Source: Clostridium sp.
Lineage (GTDB): Bacteria > Bacillota > Clostridia > Clostridiales > Clostridiaceae
Direction of reading: 5' to 3'
DNA: 44,893 nucleotides
NCBI RefSeq assembly: GCF_016650035.1
Contig: NZ_JAENWM010000024.1
Location: forward strand, 1 to 44,893
Shown: positions 7,844 to 16,601 of the stretch, in pieces
Layout: each line of letters begins with the position of its first letter
How positions within the stretch are numbered: the stretch's first letter is position 1
Position numbers and translations under genes: made by a program
The notes under the pieces: model-generated
Told to the model about the DNA's origin: nothing
The model's database searches: none
The model's input: only the letters and a program-made list of their open reading frames with translations

Positions 7844-9424
7844 CTAGTATATAACTTTCCAATTATCATTCACCGCTACCTTAACTGTTTTTCTTTCAAT
7901 AATATAATTTGCAATTAGTTCAGCCATATCCATGGGTATATCTTTAAGGACAGGTTTCCCCTTAAACATTAAATAATCACCACCGCCACCGGCTCTGTAA
8001 TTATTCATTACCACAGCATAGTCCCCCTCCATATTAAGAGGATGATTTTTATAATTAATTTTAGTAATTCTCGAATTAATAGGTTTTGAAATATCTATAA
8101 CATAATCTATTCCTTCCCACATATCATAATTATAATGTTGAATTTTATGAGAAACAACAGCCTTACTTACCTCTATTTTTCCATTAACAATACTAAAATA
8201 TTTTGCAGTTTTTTCTAGTGCTTCTTTAATATCAGCGCCTTTTAAACTAATTACCTTTAGAGTATTGGGATATTTATAATTTGATATGATATCACGCATT
8301 GTAACATTATGCTTAAATCCCTTGCAGTGGTTATCGAAAATAGCAGTACTAGATATATCAACCTTTGCTGCTTCCATCTGAACATTATTTATAAACTCAG
8401 TATAAGCATTATCTTTAAGCCTTGCCTTAAAATGATTATTAATAACCATGTCCCCTTCTATATGCCCAATAGGAATATCAAGCCACGCTTGTACCTGTGT
8501 TTCTATGCTACTTATAGAATCCAAAATATTTTTATCTACTTCAGTTGCATCAACATTTATAATTGAAGATTTTTTGTTAGTTATAGACCATTTGCCAGCG
8601 CTTTTATTAAGTTCAATGGTTACTTTTCCAATGCACTTACCATTGTAACCTGGTTGCAAAATTAAAACACCATTTACCGATATATTTTCTATAACTCTAT
8701 GTTGATGCCCTGTTAAAAGTACATCCATATTTTTTACTTTTTTGCATAATTCATATCCTTGATTTTCTCCTGTAAGCGATTCTGATGGCATACCGGTTAT
8801 TAGATCTCTTTCAAATCCACCATGATATGAAACTATGTTTATGTCAGTAGCCTCTTCTTCCTTCATGATTTCAAGCCATTTGTTTGCACTTTCTACTACA
8901 TCTTCAAAATTTAAGTCATTAATTGTTTCAGGATTTTCCCAATTAGGAATGTATTTAGTGGTTAGTCCCAAAATACCTACTTTTAAGCCATTATCAAAAG
9001 TCTTAACAATGTAGGGCCTCTTCGTAAAGCTTTCCCCCGTAGTTTTTTCAGTTATATTAGCGCATAGCCATGGGAAATTTGAAGTTCCAATAGCATTTTT
9101 CAAATAATCCCTGCCATAATTAAATTCATGATTGCCAATTACAGCAGCATCAAATCCCATAAGATTCATAGCTGCAATAATTGGATTTGGCATATTACTA
9201 TTTATTTTAGCATGGAAATATGTAAGGGCTGTACCTTGAAGCATATCCCCATTATCTATAAGTAAGGTATTCTGATTTATTTTTCGCTGGTCAGTAATTA
9301 TAGTAGATAAAGCTGCAAGGCCGCAGTTTACATAGGCATTATCCGAATAATTTATAGGTAAAACATATCCATGGACATCGCTGGTTTCTAAAATTGTTAG
9401 TAGAAATTTTTCGTTAATGCACAT
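7844..9424 (-). CDS. 5'-nucleotidase / 2',3'-cyclic phosphodiesterase family metallophosphatase (UshA/CpdB-like)
   Basis: About 526 residues. The N-terminal calcineurin-like metallophosphatase shows ILETSDVHGY, DNGDMLQG, GNHEFNYG and LTGHQHR, the dimetal ligands. The C-terminal 5'-nucleotidase domain shows FDNHCKGFKHNVTMRDI and MNNYRAGGGGDY. There is no signal peptide, so it appears cytosolic, unlike E. coli UshA. The start at 9424 is chosen for TTGGAGAG 6 bases upstream; an alternative ATG at 9463 has AAGGGTGA. It lies 17-56 bases after the CrtO-like gene and is probably co-transcribed. A stem-loop without T tail follows the stop (about 7811-7840). Confidence 0.88.
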   Translation of the reverse strand: MCINEKFLLTILETSDVHGYVLPINYSDNAYVNCGLAALSTIITDQRKINQNTLLIDNGDMLQGTALTYFHAKINSNMPNPIIAAMNLMGFDAAVIGNHEFNYGRDYLKNAIGTSNFPWLCANITEKTTGESFTKRPYIVKTFDNGLKVGILGLTTKYIPNWENPETINDLNFEDVVESANKWLEIMKEEEATDINIVSYHGGFERDLITGMPSESLTGENQGYELCKKVKNMDVLLTGHQHRVIENISVNGVLILQPGYNGKCIGKVTIELNKSAGKWSITNKKSSIINVDATEVDKNILDSISSIETQVQAWLDIPIGHIEGDMVINNHFKARLKDNAYTEFINNVQMEAAKVDISSTAIFDNHCKGFKHNVTMRDIISNYKYPNTLKVISLKGADIKEALEKTAKYFSIVNGKIEVSKAVVSHKIQHYNYDMWEGIDYVIDISKPINSRITKINYKNHPLNMEGDYAVVMNNYRAGGGGDYLMFKGKPVLKDIPMDMAELIANYIIERKTVKVAVNDNWKVIY

Positions 9425-9480
9425 ATTACACTCTCCAATCAAAATATAAGGAATTTCATACATATGAAGTCACCCTTACG

Positions 9481-10062
9481 TTACCAATTCCTGTACGCAA
9501 CTTTATAATACCTTAATTTAAGTTTTTTAATTACTCGTCTTACCCGTGGACGATTATAACGTTGGACAATAATAGGGTATATATTCATAAATACATTAAA
9601 AAATATTAACCAAATAGTTTCTTTAAATGAATACGCCATACATACATATACGCTAATAAACGCAATTATAGTAGCGATAATTCTGTGTCCAAATTCAGAT
9701 GCCCTTGTTCTGTACTCATAATATTCCAATATAATAATTGACTTTCTAATAGGAGTTTCCTTTAGTCTACTTCTCTCCCAACCACTTAATACTAGTAATT
9801 TTCTAAAAATACGAACTCCAAAATATTTGTATATCCTTCCTTCATCTTCAATAGGATGGCTATTAAAATAAGATGATTTTAATTCTAGTTTTAATAATGT
9901 TTCTACTATAGACATCCAAATCATCAGTATGAAATTCAGCGTAATACTATATGATATTGAACTCATGCTCGTAAACGGGAATAGAATGAATAAAACTACC
10001 CCACCTGTAGCGACAAGTACAATTATCCACTTGAGATATGTATTTTTATTTACTTTAATCAT
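9481..10062 (-). CDS. CrtO-like membrane acyltransferase-family protein
   Basis: About 193 residues with four hydrophobic segments. The signature KYFGVRIFRKLLVLSGWERSRLK together with FMNIYPIIVQRYNRPR resembles the glycosyl-4,4'-diaponeurosporenoate acyltransferase (CrtO) family found widely in Firmicutes, including species without staphyloxanthin. So the enzymatic name need not apply. An ATG at 10101 exists, but a -10 box (10105-10110) sits 3 bases before it. The internal ATG at 10062, with AGGG 8 bases upstream, is preferred. Transcribed with the nucleotidase gene. Confidence 0.65.
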   Translation of the reverse strand: MIKVNKNTYLKWIIVLVATGGVVLFILFPFTSMSSISYSITLNFILMIWMSIVETLLKLELKSSYFNSHPIEDEGRIYKYFGVRIFRKLLVLSGWERSRLKETPIRKSIIILEYYEYRTRASEFGHRIIATIIAFISVYVCMAYSFKETIWLIFFNVFMNIYPIIVQRYNRPRVRRVIKKLKLRYYKVAYRNW

Positions 10063-10104
10063 GTTGTATGCCCTAATCCCCCGTTCTCTTGAATCTTCCA
10101 TTTT

Positions 10105-10113
10105 ATTATAACA
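10105..10113 (-). promoter_or_regulatory. Extended -10 promoter of the CrtO-like/nucleotidase unit
   Basis: On the minus strand TGTTATAAT (TG-N-TATAAT) lies immediately before the first possible ATG. Initiation would fall at about 10098, which forces either leaderless translation or use of the internal start at 10062. Confidence 0.45.
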
Positions 10114-10222
10114 TAGTAACTTTACTAAATCAGGATAATATTGGGACCCGTAAATAAAAATATATTTGAACTAATATTAGCTTAATAAGTTTTTAAAAAA
10201 GTATACACTCTATATTTTTACA

Positions 10223-10264
10223 TTGAAAAAGATGATTCTTGTTCAATGAACAAAAATCATCTTT
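10223..10264 (-). terminator. Terminator of the small-protein unit
   Basis: An 18-bp stem with one mismatch (10228-10245 / 10247-10264), arms AAAGATGATTCTTGTTCA and its complement. On the minus strand it is followed by TTTTTC. It ends the transcript of the gene at 10291. Confidence 0.75.
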
Positions 10265-10290
10265 TGAATTACGATACATGGCTAATACTT

Positions 10291-10482
10291 CTAGTTGCCA
10301 TCACATGTGTTTAACAATTCTTGTAATTTTTTAGCTTGCATTGCAGATTGTTCTGCAAATTCCTTAAATGTACTACTTACTGCTTCTTCTGCTACTTCAT
10401 TAGAAAATGATTGGTAGTCTCTAGTATTTTCCTGTGCATCTAATAATTTTTTCATAATAGTATCTCTAGTATTCATTTCCAT
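10291..10482 (-). CDS. Small helical protein, unknown
   Basis: 63 residues from the ATG at 10482, which has AAAGGAGTGA 6 bases upstream; a longer frame overlaps the previous gene and lacks a site. The product is predicted to be entirely helical and acidic (DTIMKKLLDAQENTRDYQSF, then AEEAVSSTFKEFAEQSAMQAKKLQELL), with one Cys near the end. The heptad-like pattern suggests a coiled-coil or small helical bundle, similar in style to clostridial small rubrerythrin-like or spore-associated proteins, but no family is recognised. Confidence 0.65.
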   Translation of the reverse strand: MEMNTRDTIMKKLLDAQENTRDYQSFSNEVAEEAVSSTFKEFAEQSAMQAKKLQELLNTCDGN

Positions 10483-10525
10483 TTTAATCACTCCTTTAAT
10501 ACTATTTTTCCACAAATATATTTTT

Positions 10526-10846
10526 TTATGTATTATAAATTGTTCCTGCATAATTTATTTCCGAATTTTCTTCAACCTCTTCATAGTCAATATATGCACC
10601 TTTAAGTTCAATGACATTTTCATGAATATCAAACCCTTCTATACTTATTGTTTCTATTACATTATTCTCATTAATACATGTAGCCAATGTATAATAGTAT
10701 TCTTCATCTTCATTATATATAATTGCTGTATTTAAGATTCTAAAGGTCGCTTCCCGTCTTATCAGTCTATCTACATCTATAATTCCTCGGATTTCAGTTT
10801 TTCTTGTTTCATTATTATTATCTTTATCTTTAAATAAAAAACTCAT
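10526..10846 (-). CDS. Hypothetical protein, acidic beta-rich
   Basis: 106 residues from the ATG at 10846; a GTG at 10855 is three codons earlier but too close to AAAGGAA. It starts MSFLFKDKDNNNETRKTEIRG and has a beta-strand-rich body ending DYEEVEENSEINYAGTIYNT. No signal peptide, membrane segment or known motif is seen. It lies between a zinc-ribbon membrane protein gene and a small helical protein gene on the same strand, but the terminator at 11005 separates it from the former. Confidence 0.65.
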   Translation of the reverse strand: MSFLFKDKDNNNETRKTEIRGIIDVDRLIRREATFRILNTAIIYNEDEEYYYTLATCINENNVIETISIEGFDIHENVIELKGAYIDYEEVEENSEINYAGTIYNT

Positions 10847-10994
10847 TCCCCTCACTTCCTTTCTTTTTCAACATATATTATTGAAGGTACTTCTCTTAAT
10901 GTAGGTCCAAAACTATTTATCCACCTCTATCATAAATTTTCAATTTTTTTATGTTTATATTTTACCATATTTCTTATAAAAGATATAATATCAA

Positions 10995-11033
10995 TCAAAA
11001 AAATAATGGATAGGCACCAAGTACCCATCCATT
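10995..11033 (-). terminator. Terminator of the zinc-ribbon gene
   Basis: AATGGATAGGCAC (11005-11017) / GTACCCATCCATT (11021-11033). The RNA from the minus strand pairs over 13 positions, allowing G-U, and is followed by ATTTTTTT. Confidence 0.8.
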
Positions 11034-11046
11034 CTCTTGAATCCCT

Positions 11047-11493
11047 TTAAAATTTACTAGGAATTTGTGTTTTATTTTTAATTAAATTATAATAACAATA
11101 ATTACCTCTAACTCCCCAAATTATTGCCATTACTATGCCTATCCATGATAAATCCATTGCTCCTAAAATAGCAACTATTACAATACTTATTATAGATAAT
11201 GCCCATAATCCTTTTGTAAGCCCCCAAATCCATGAGAAGAAGAATGCAGCCCAATTAAATTTGCCTTTGTACGTTTCGCTTGAACTTATTTTTTCAAAAT
11301 CTTGTTGATAATACAATTTCATATTCGTATATTCATTTGTTGCATAATTGTTTTGATTATAATTATTGCCCGGTTGTCCTTGCGGTGATTGATATTGTTG
11401 TGTATTAGCAGACATAGCCTCCCCACAGTATTTACACTCAGTTGCATTTAAATCAATTGATGCTCCACATGATGGACACTTCTTTTCACTCAT
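11047..11493 (-). CDS. Zinc-ribbon membrane protein with DUF2628-like domain
   Basis: 148 residues. An N-terminal zinc ribbon CPSCGASIDLNATECKYCG (residues 6-24) leads into a Gln/Asn-rich linker. Then FNWAAFFFSWIWGLTKGLW, with two or three hydrophobic segments, is typical of the DUF2628 family. The ribbon would face the cytosol. The ATG has AGGGGAGA upstream. It follows a membrane protein gene and the SPFH/zinc-ribbon gene, and shares the zinc-ribbon theme with the latter. Function unknown. Confidence 0.75.
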   Translation of the reverse strand: MSEKKCPSCGASIDLNATECKYCGEAMSANTQQYQSPQGQPGNNYNQNNYATNEYTNMKLYYQQDFEKISSSETYKGKFNWAAFFFSWIWGLTKGLWALSIISIVIVAILGAMDLSWIGIVMAIIWGVRGNYCYYNLIKNKTQIPSKF

Positions 11494-11547
11494 AATAAAT
11501 CTCCCCTAACTATTTAGTTTGTTTTCTCTAAAGTTTAATGTATTTTC

Positions 11548-11591
11548 AAAGCTTATTTAAAGCTTATTTAAAGCTTATTTGAAACTTATTT
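11548..11591. repeat. 11-bp tandem repeat, four copies
   Basis: AAAGCTTATTT at 11548, 11559 and 11570 (identical) and a variant GAAACTTATTT at 11581. The last unit includes the stop codon (11586-11588) of the upstream minus-strand gene. The array forms part of the leader of the zinc-ribbon gene. Confidence 0.9.
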
Positions 11592-12326
11592 AATGTTTAA
11601 TTTTTCTCGATTAATAACAAGTCGCCTTGTATCTTCAATCAATTTTTGAATTTGAACCAAATTTTCATCATTTGTATTTTCCTTAAGACTTGCTTTAAGT
11701 GATACTAGGTTATTATTAATTAATTTTTCTGCTGATGAAACTTCATTATTTGAAGTAATTCTCCCGAAAGGAGTGGAGAACTGTATGCGTTCCTTCAATG
11801 TTTTAAATGTTTTAACAGATTGGTCAATTGATCCTTGGTTTTCTTTTGCAGCAAATTCATCTTCAATTTCCAAAAGTTGTGACGTAACAAAATCTTTCTC
11901 TGCTTGTTCATTTTTAACACTAAAAATATCTTTTGCTGCTGAATTTGAAAATGCTGCAATTACGGCAAATGTAAGAATTATAGCCGCAAAAATAATTAAC
12001 TGCCAAAACAGATGCCAAACAATGCTTCCTGGTATTAGAAAAATAGATAACATATTAGATATGATAACATACAATACCGTCAAAGTTACAGTTGAGGCTG
12101 AATAAGGTATTCCTATACTCATAAACAACATATCTGAAAAAATAACTATTATATTAAGAATTATAAGTCCAATCAGTAAAACAAATAATATTATAATAGA
12201 TTTAACAGGGTCAATAATCAAAAATAACCCAAATGTTTTGAAAAAGGCTAATACTAATGCAATATCAAAAACAAAGCATCCTAAAATTTTTAACATAGAA
12301 ACAGATGAGAGTTTACTATTATTCAT
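11586..12326 (-). CDS. Membrane protein of unknown function with helical cytosolic tail
   Basis: 246 residues. Four hydrophobic segments lie within residues about 10-130. The remaining 115 residues are charged and helical (TSQLLEIEDEFAAKENQGSI, later KLINNNLVSLKASLKENTND) and probably form a cytosolic coiled coil. It starts 2 bases after the SPFH gene stop, with its ribosome site (TTGGAGGGT) inside that gene, so the two are translationally coupled. The close coupling suggests a membrane partner of the SPFH protein; no family is recognised. Confidence 0.72.
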   Translation of the reverse strand: MNNSKLSSVSMLKILGCFVFDIALVLAFFKTFGLFLIIDPVKSIIILFVLLIGLIILNIIVIFSDMLFMSIGIPYSASTVTLTVLYVIISNMLSIFLIPGSIVWHLFWQLIIFAAIILTFAVIAAFSNSAAKDIFSVKNEQAEKDFVTSQLLEIEDEFAAKENQGSIDQSVKTFKTLKERIQFSTPFGRITSNNEVSSAEKLINNNLVSLKASLKENTNDENLVQIQKLIEDTRRLVINREKLNIK

Positions 12327-12328
12327 GA

Positions 12329-13474
12329 CTAACCCTCCAATTTATTACCGCATTCAGAGCAAAACTTAGTTCCAGGTAAATTCTCTGCATGACAGCTCGA
12401 ACATATTTTTTTTAACATTGATGACCCACAGTTAGGACAAAATTTCACATTATCGTCTACTAATGTTTTACAACCATAACATTCAATCTTTGAAGTCGCT
12501 GTTTTTTCTCCACAATTGCAGCAGAATTTAGCTCCCTGCGCATTTGCCATTCCACACTTTTTGCAAGTTGATGTCTTAGCAGGTGTATTAATAACACTAC
12601 CCGCACTATTTGCAAAATTATTTCCCACAGCTATTCCGGCTGCAGCACCAAGACCAACCCCAATACCCGCAGTAGCCATATTACCACCGCCCTCATTACC
12701 TGCTGCCGTCTGCATAACATCAAATGACCTTTTAACATTGTAACGATTATCACCAATAATATCAAAGGAAGCTTTCTCTCCAAGTATTTTATTTATCGCA
12801 GCAAAATCTTCGTCTGGAAAATTCACTGAAGCTATATAAAAATTTACAATATCTATTCCGAAACGCTCAAATTCTGCTGATAGTCGCTGTTTTGAAATCG
12901 CAGAGATTTCCTCCAGCTTTGGAGTTATTTCTAACACAGAAATTTTCTGATTAATAATTATATCTGAAAGAATAGTTTTAATCTTTGTTACGATAACACC
13001 TTTGAAATATTTAATTACTATATCATACTTTACAATTTGACTATCCCCTAGTGCCCCTATAAGTTGTGTTAAAAATACACGATAATCGCAAATTCTAATT
13101 CCAAATTGACCAAAAGCACGTACTCTAAGTCTAACAGCATATTTAGGGTCAATTAAACTAATAGGATCTGTGGTTCCCCATAAAACATCTAATTTAGCTG
13201 TATTGTTTATGAAAATCACTTCTGCTGTAAAAGGAGTTCTACCTCCAAACGGAATATTAATTAAAGATTGTAGGATAGGAATATTCTCAGTGTTAAGATT
13301 ATATGTTCCTGGTGAGAAATAATCCAATGCCTTTCCACCTTTAACAAAAACCGCAATTTGCCCCTCACCCACAATAAGTTGTGAACCACAAACAAAATTA
13401 TCCCTTGGATAGCGATAAACTAACCAGTCTCGATTTAATATGCCATTGAATTTTATGACATCTATAATAGCCAA
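12329..13474 (-). CDS. SPFH-domain protein with three C-terminal zinc ribbons (YdjI-like)
   Basis: 381 residues. The N-terminal 260 residues are an SPFH (virion-core/flotillin-like) domain: GSQLIVGEGQIAVFVKGGKA, then the SPFH core and EFERFGIDIVNFYIASVNFP. A Gly/Ala-rich hydrophobic stretch follows, then three Cys4 ribbons (CKKCG/CNCG, CYGC/CPNCG, CSSC/CSECG). B. subtilis YdjI has a similar plan and sits in a membrane-stress operon (ydjFGHI); a membrane-stress scaffold role here is inferred. The start is TTG at 13474 with GAGGAGGGA 6 bases upstream. It leads a run of leftward genes. Confidence 0.82.
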   Translation of the reverse strand: MAIIDVIKFNGILNRDWLVYRYPRDNFVCGSQLIVGEGQIAVFVKGGKALDYFSPGTYNLNTENIPILQSLINIPFGGRTPFTAEVIFINNTAKLDVLWGTTDPISLIDPKYAVRLRVRAFGQFGIRICDYRVFLTQLIGALGDSQIVKYDIVIKYFKGVIVTKIKTILSDIIINQKISVLEITPKLEEISAISKQRLSAEFERFGIDIVNFYIASVNFPDEDFAAINKILGEKASFDIIGDNRYNVKRSFDVMQTAAGNEGGGNMATAGIGVGLGAAAGIAVGNNFANSAGSVINTPAKTSTCKKCGMANAQGAKFCCNCGEKTATSKIECYGCKTLVDDNVKFCPNCGSSMLKKICSSCHAENLPGTKFCSECGNKLEG

Positions 13475-13628
13475 CTCTATCCCTCCTCATTAAAAAAGTT
13501 CATTCAAACTACTTTATTCTATAGTATTTTCCTTATTCCTTTAATTTTCGAACGTGTTTTTACGACAAATTTTTCATTCTTATACAAAATCACTAACCAT
13601 CAATTCCTCATATTCAAGCATTCTAATC

Positions 13629-14645
13629 TTATTTACTTTTTACATATATAATTGAAGGAACAGATCTTTCTCCAAGACTATCACAAGGATTGTTTATTAC
13701 TTCATCTTTATAAAATAAAGATGAAGAAGAACCTCCATCTAAGTTTGCAGCATTATAAGCCCCGAAATTATACAATTCATCTTGTACCTCTTTGAGTGTT
13801 GCCCCTAAACTGTTCAACTGTCTACCATCAATCGCTATTAATATTATTGCTCCATCTTTTCTTTGTCCAATGGCTGATCTAGGTGCTATCCCCCACCCCC
13901 CCTCACCACTATTTATAGTTTTCTTCCCATTAACTATAAGAGCTGGACCAAAAGATATCGCCTGAGTTACTCCATTTTTTTTCATTTCATTAATAGTACT
14001 TTCACCAACTAGCAATTTTCCTGATTTAGTTAATGCTATAAGATCTACTTTTTCATTCTCACTTTTTATATTGTTAAAAATAATCTTCCCATCAGACATT
14101 ATAATCCCCTCTGGGTTTGCTCCCGTTCCTGTATAAAGCGATCCAGAAACTCCATCTGAAAATGCACCACCATTAATAGCAGCAATTGCTTTATTATATA
14201 TTGCAATTTCACTAGTAAGTTGACCTTCAATCCCCAGCATAATACTATAGCCTACTTTTAGCCTTGTTGGATCATTAATTACTAATACATACCCTTTGAA
14301 TCTTTTTCCTGTTATATCATATCTTTCAATACTGTCATCATTTTCCTTTTCTACTTTTACGCCAAAATTTTTATCGTTTGGCTTATCTTGAACTATAGAA
14401 TCTATCTTTTGCTCACTCATAATTTGTTTTATTTTCTCATCTGAAATAAATGATGTTACTAACCATTTTAAACTACTCGTAGTCATTGCTGCACCAACTA
14501 TTGTAGTTTTCACATTTTTAAATGGACCATAATAAACCATAAAAGGGGCTACAATTGTTGTGAAAACAAGTTCAAATATTATAAATAATAAAACGAGTAA
14601 ATATTTATTCTTTTTGATTTGTATATTTTTTTTTATTTTTAGCAT
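13629..14645 (-). CDS. Phosphodiester glycosidase (NAGPA) domain protein, membrane-anchored
   Basis: 338 residues. A single N-terminal membrane anchor (about 15-38) precedes an extracellular domain. Motifs of the NAGPA/YngK-type phosphodiester glycosidase family are present: AAINGGAFSDG, NPEGIIMSDGK, RSAIGQRKDGAIILIAIDGR and ANLDGGSSSSLFY. Family members act on exopolysaccharide or sugar-phosphodiester bonds in the envelope. ATG at 14645 is chosen over 14654 because AAGG lies 9 bases upstream. The SGEGGWG stretch is encoded by G7 and G5 runs, which may be slippage-prone. Divergent from the ABC exporter genes. Confidence 0.87.
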   Translation of the reverse strand: MLKIKKNIQIKKNKYLLVLLFIIFELVFTTIVAPFMVYYGPFKNVKTTIVGAAMTTSSLKWLVTSFISDEKIKQIMSEQKIDSIVQDKPNDKNFGVKVEKENDDSIERYDITGKRFKGYVLVINDPTRLKVGYSIMLGIEGQLTSEIAIYNKAIAAINGGAFSDGVSGSLYTGTGANPEGIIMSDGKIIFNNIKSENEKVDLIALTKSGKLLVGESTINEMKKNGVTQAISFGPALIVNGKKTINSGEGGWGIAPRSAIGQRKDGAIILIAIDGRQLNSLGATLKEVQDELYNFGAYNAANLDGGSSSSLFYKDEVINNPCDSLGERSVPSIIYVKSK

Positions 14646-14763
14646 GTCTCCCATCCTTTTTATATAGTAAAAATTACCAATATAAATGTTCCTTATTTAT
14701 TATAGTATAAAAGAATCAATAACATTCTTATTTTACTATATTTACCACAATGATATTAAAACA

Positions 14764-14791
14764 TTGACAGAATATATCATCACCGTATAAT
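14764..14791 (+). promoter_or_regulatory. Strong sigma-A promoter of the ABC-2 exporter
   Basis: Consensus TTGACA (14764-14769), 16-base spacer, consensus TATAAT (14786-14791). It lies 33 bases before the ATG at 14824. Confidence 0.85.
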
Positions 14792-14823
14792 GAAAGGAGT
14801 AGTTATTAGAAGGGGTGTAATAT

Positions 14824-15561
14824 ATGAGTGAAAATATTATTAATATAGAGAATTTTAAACAACAGTTCGGAAAAACTGTAGTACTTGAGAATATTAACAT
14901 GGAAGTAAAAAAAGGTGAGATTCTTGGTCTTCTTGGACCATCTGGTTCAGGTAAAACCACTTTAATAAAGGCTATTGTTGGAATGAATGAACCTACAGAT
15001 GGCTTTGTAAGTGTGCTTGGAACTAAAATGCCCTCACTTTCTGCGGTTTCAAAAATCGGATATATGGCTCAAAGTGATGCACTTTATGAAGACTTAACCG
15101 CCGCTTCAAATATATTATTCTTCGCATCCTTATATGGCATGAAGGGAAAGCAAGCTAAAAAAAGAGCTGATGAGGTCTTAGAATTAGTACTTCTAAAAAA
15201 CGAAGGTAAAAAACTTGTTAAAAATTTTTCTGGTGGAATGAAAAGAAGATTATCCCTTGCCATAGCATTAGTACATAAACCAGAAATACTTATTCTTGAT
15301 GAACCTACCGTTGGAATTGACCCAGTTCTTAGAATTGAGTTTTGGAATGAATTTGAGAGGTTAAGGCATGAGGGCGTTACAATAATAATTACTACTCATG
15401 TTATGGATGAAGCAGAGCATTGTGATAGACTTGCACTAATTAGAAATGGAGGCATAATCGCTATAGGCACTCCGGAAGAATTAATGAAAACTTCTGGAGA
15501 GAGTACTGTGGAAGGTGCATTTCTCTATTATGGAAAGGAAAGAGAGGTAAAAAACATATGA
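14824..15561 (+). CDS. ABC-2 exporter ATP-binding protein (DrrA/CcmA type)
   Basis: 245 residues with a full nucleotide-binding domain: Walker A GPSGSGKTT (about 39-47), signature FSGGMKRR, Walker B ILILDEPTVGIDP, and the switch His in TTHVMDEAEH. It overlaps the permease gene by 4 bases (ATGA), indicating translational coupling. DrrAB-like pairs export drugs, lantibiotics or lipids. No substrate clue is present. Confidence 0.93.
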   Translation: MSENIINIENFKQQFGKTVVLENINMEVKKGEILGLLGPSGSGKTTLIKAIVGMNEPTDGFVSVLGTKMPSLSAVSKIGYMAQSDALYEDLTAASNILFFASLYGMKGKQAKKRADEVLELVLLKNEGKKLVKNFSGGMKRRLSLAIALVHKPEILILDEPTVGIDPVLRIEFWNEFERLRHEGVTIIITTHVMDEAEHCDRLALIRNGGIIAIGTPEELMKTSGESTVEGAFLYYGKEREVKNI

Positions 15562-16571
15562 GAGTATTATCAATTGCTAAAAGATTAATTAAACAGCTCA
15601 GAGGAGACACGCGGTCAATAGCCCTTATGTTTGTTGCTCCTGTTTTTGTAATGTATCTTTTAAGTGCTATTTTAACTTCAGGAACCACAACTCCAAATAT
15701 TGATGTTATTTCAGCACCAGATGATTACGTAACAAAACTACAGAGCCTAGCCAATGTTAATAAAGTTACTAATGAAGAAATTGCTCTAAAAAATTTAAAA
15801 GATAAAAGTATAGATGCTTATATAATCTTCAATGGAAATAAACAAACTATTACACTTGAAGGTGCTGACCCATCTATAACAAGCACAGTTATGAATACAT
15901 TAAATAAGCTTTCTCCAACTAGTGCTATGCAAAATCCAGAGATTAATTTCTTACATGGTTCTATGGATATGGGAGCATTTGATTCAATGGCTCCCATTCT
16001 TATGGGCTTCTTTATCTTCTTTTTCGTATTTTTAATCGCTGGAGTTGCATTCTTAAGAGAGAGAATAAGCGGAACACTAGATAGAATACTTGCAACGCCA
16101 CTAAAGAGATGGGAAATAGTTATAGGGTATTTCCTAGGTTTCGGCCTCTTTGTATCCATTCAGACTATAATACTTCAGGTTTTTAGTGTGTACGGACTTA
16201 ATGTACCAATGGTGGGGAGCTTTTGGGCAGTGCTTGTAATAAATTTAGTGCTTGCAGCAGGATCATTAGCCCTTGGAACTCTTCTTTCTGCATTTGCACG
16301 TAATGAATTTCAATTATTTCAGTTTATACCTATAGTAATAGTCCCTCAGATTATGTTCAGTGGTATTTTTGATTTAAGAAATGCGCCTATTTGGGCAAAA
16401 GTATTATCAAAAATATTTCCTATGACCTATGGAGCAGAGGCACTAAGAGATGTAATGTTAAGAGGAGAGAGTCTTCTAGACGTTAAGAATGATTTACTTA
16501 TGCTTATAGGATATGCAGTATTATTTCTTATATTAAACACTCTCGCACTTAAAAAATATAGAAAAGCATAA
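15558..16571 (+). CDS. ABC-2 exporter permease
   Basis: 337 residues. One N-terminal membrane segment, an extracellular domain (about 45-135), then five to six C-terminal segments. Motifs typical of ABC-2 permeases include FLRERISGTLDRILATPLKRWEIV and GIFDLRNAPIWAKVLSKIFPMTYGAEALRDVM. Encoded directly with its ATPase. The following hairpin (16575) is shared with the opposing HIT gene. Confidence 0.92.
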   Translation: MRVLSIAKRLIKQLRGDTRSIALMFVAPVFVMYLLSAILTSGTTTPNIDVISAPDDYVTKLQSLANVNKVTNEEIALKNLKDKSIDAYIIFNGNKQTITLEGADPSITSTVMNTLNKLSPTSAMQNPEINFLHGSMDMGAFDSMAPILMGFFIFFFVFLIAGVAFLRERISGTLDRILATPLKRWEIVIGYFLGFGLFVSIQTIILQVFSVYGLNVPMVGSFWAVLVINLVLAAGSLALGTLLSAFARNEFQLFQFIPIVIVPQIMFSGIFDLRNAPIWAKVLSKIFPMTYGAEALRDVMLRGESLLDVKNDLLMLIGYAVLFLILNTLALKKYRKA

Positions 16572-16574
16572 AGA

Positions 16575-16601
16575 ATGGATAGGCATTAAACACCTATCCA
16601 T
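16575..16601. terminator. Convergent terminator hairpin
   Basis: ATGGATAGG (16575-16583) / CCTATCCAT (16593-16601) between the converging permease and HIT genes, overlapping the last codons of the latter. T tails are weak on both sides (TTCTTTATGCTTTT on minus). It shares its GGATAGG core with the hairpins at 11005 and 26550. Confidence 0.55.

Noticed and set aside
11548-11591. CRISPR-like array
   Set aside because: The units are contiguous 11-mers without spacers and no cas genes are present.
16575-16601. Possible small RNA or riboswitch in the hairpin between permease and HIT gene
   Set aside because: It overlaps coding sequence, is very short and matches other terminator stems of the window.
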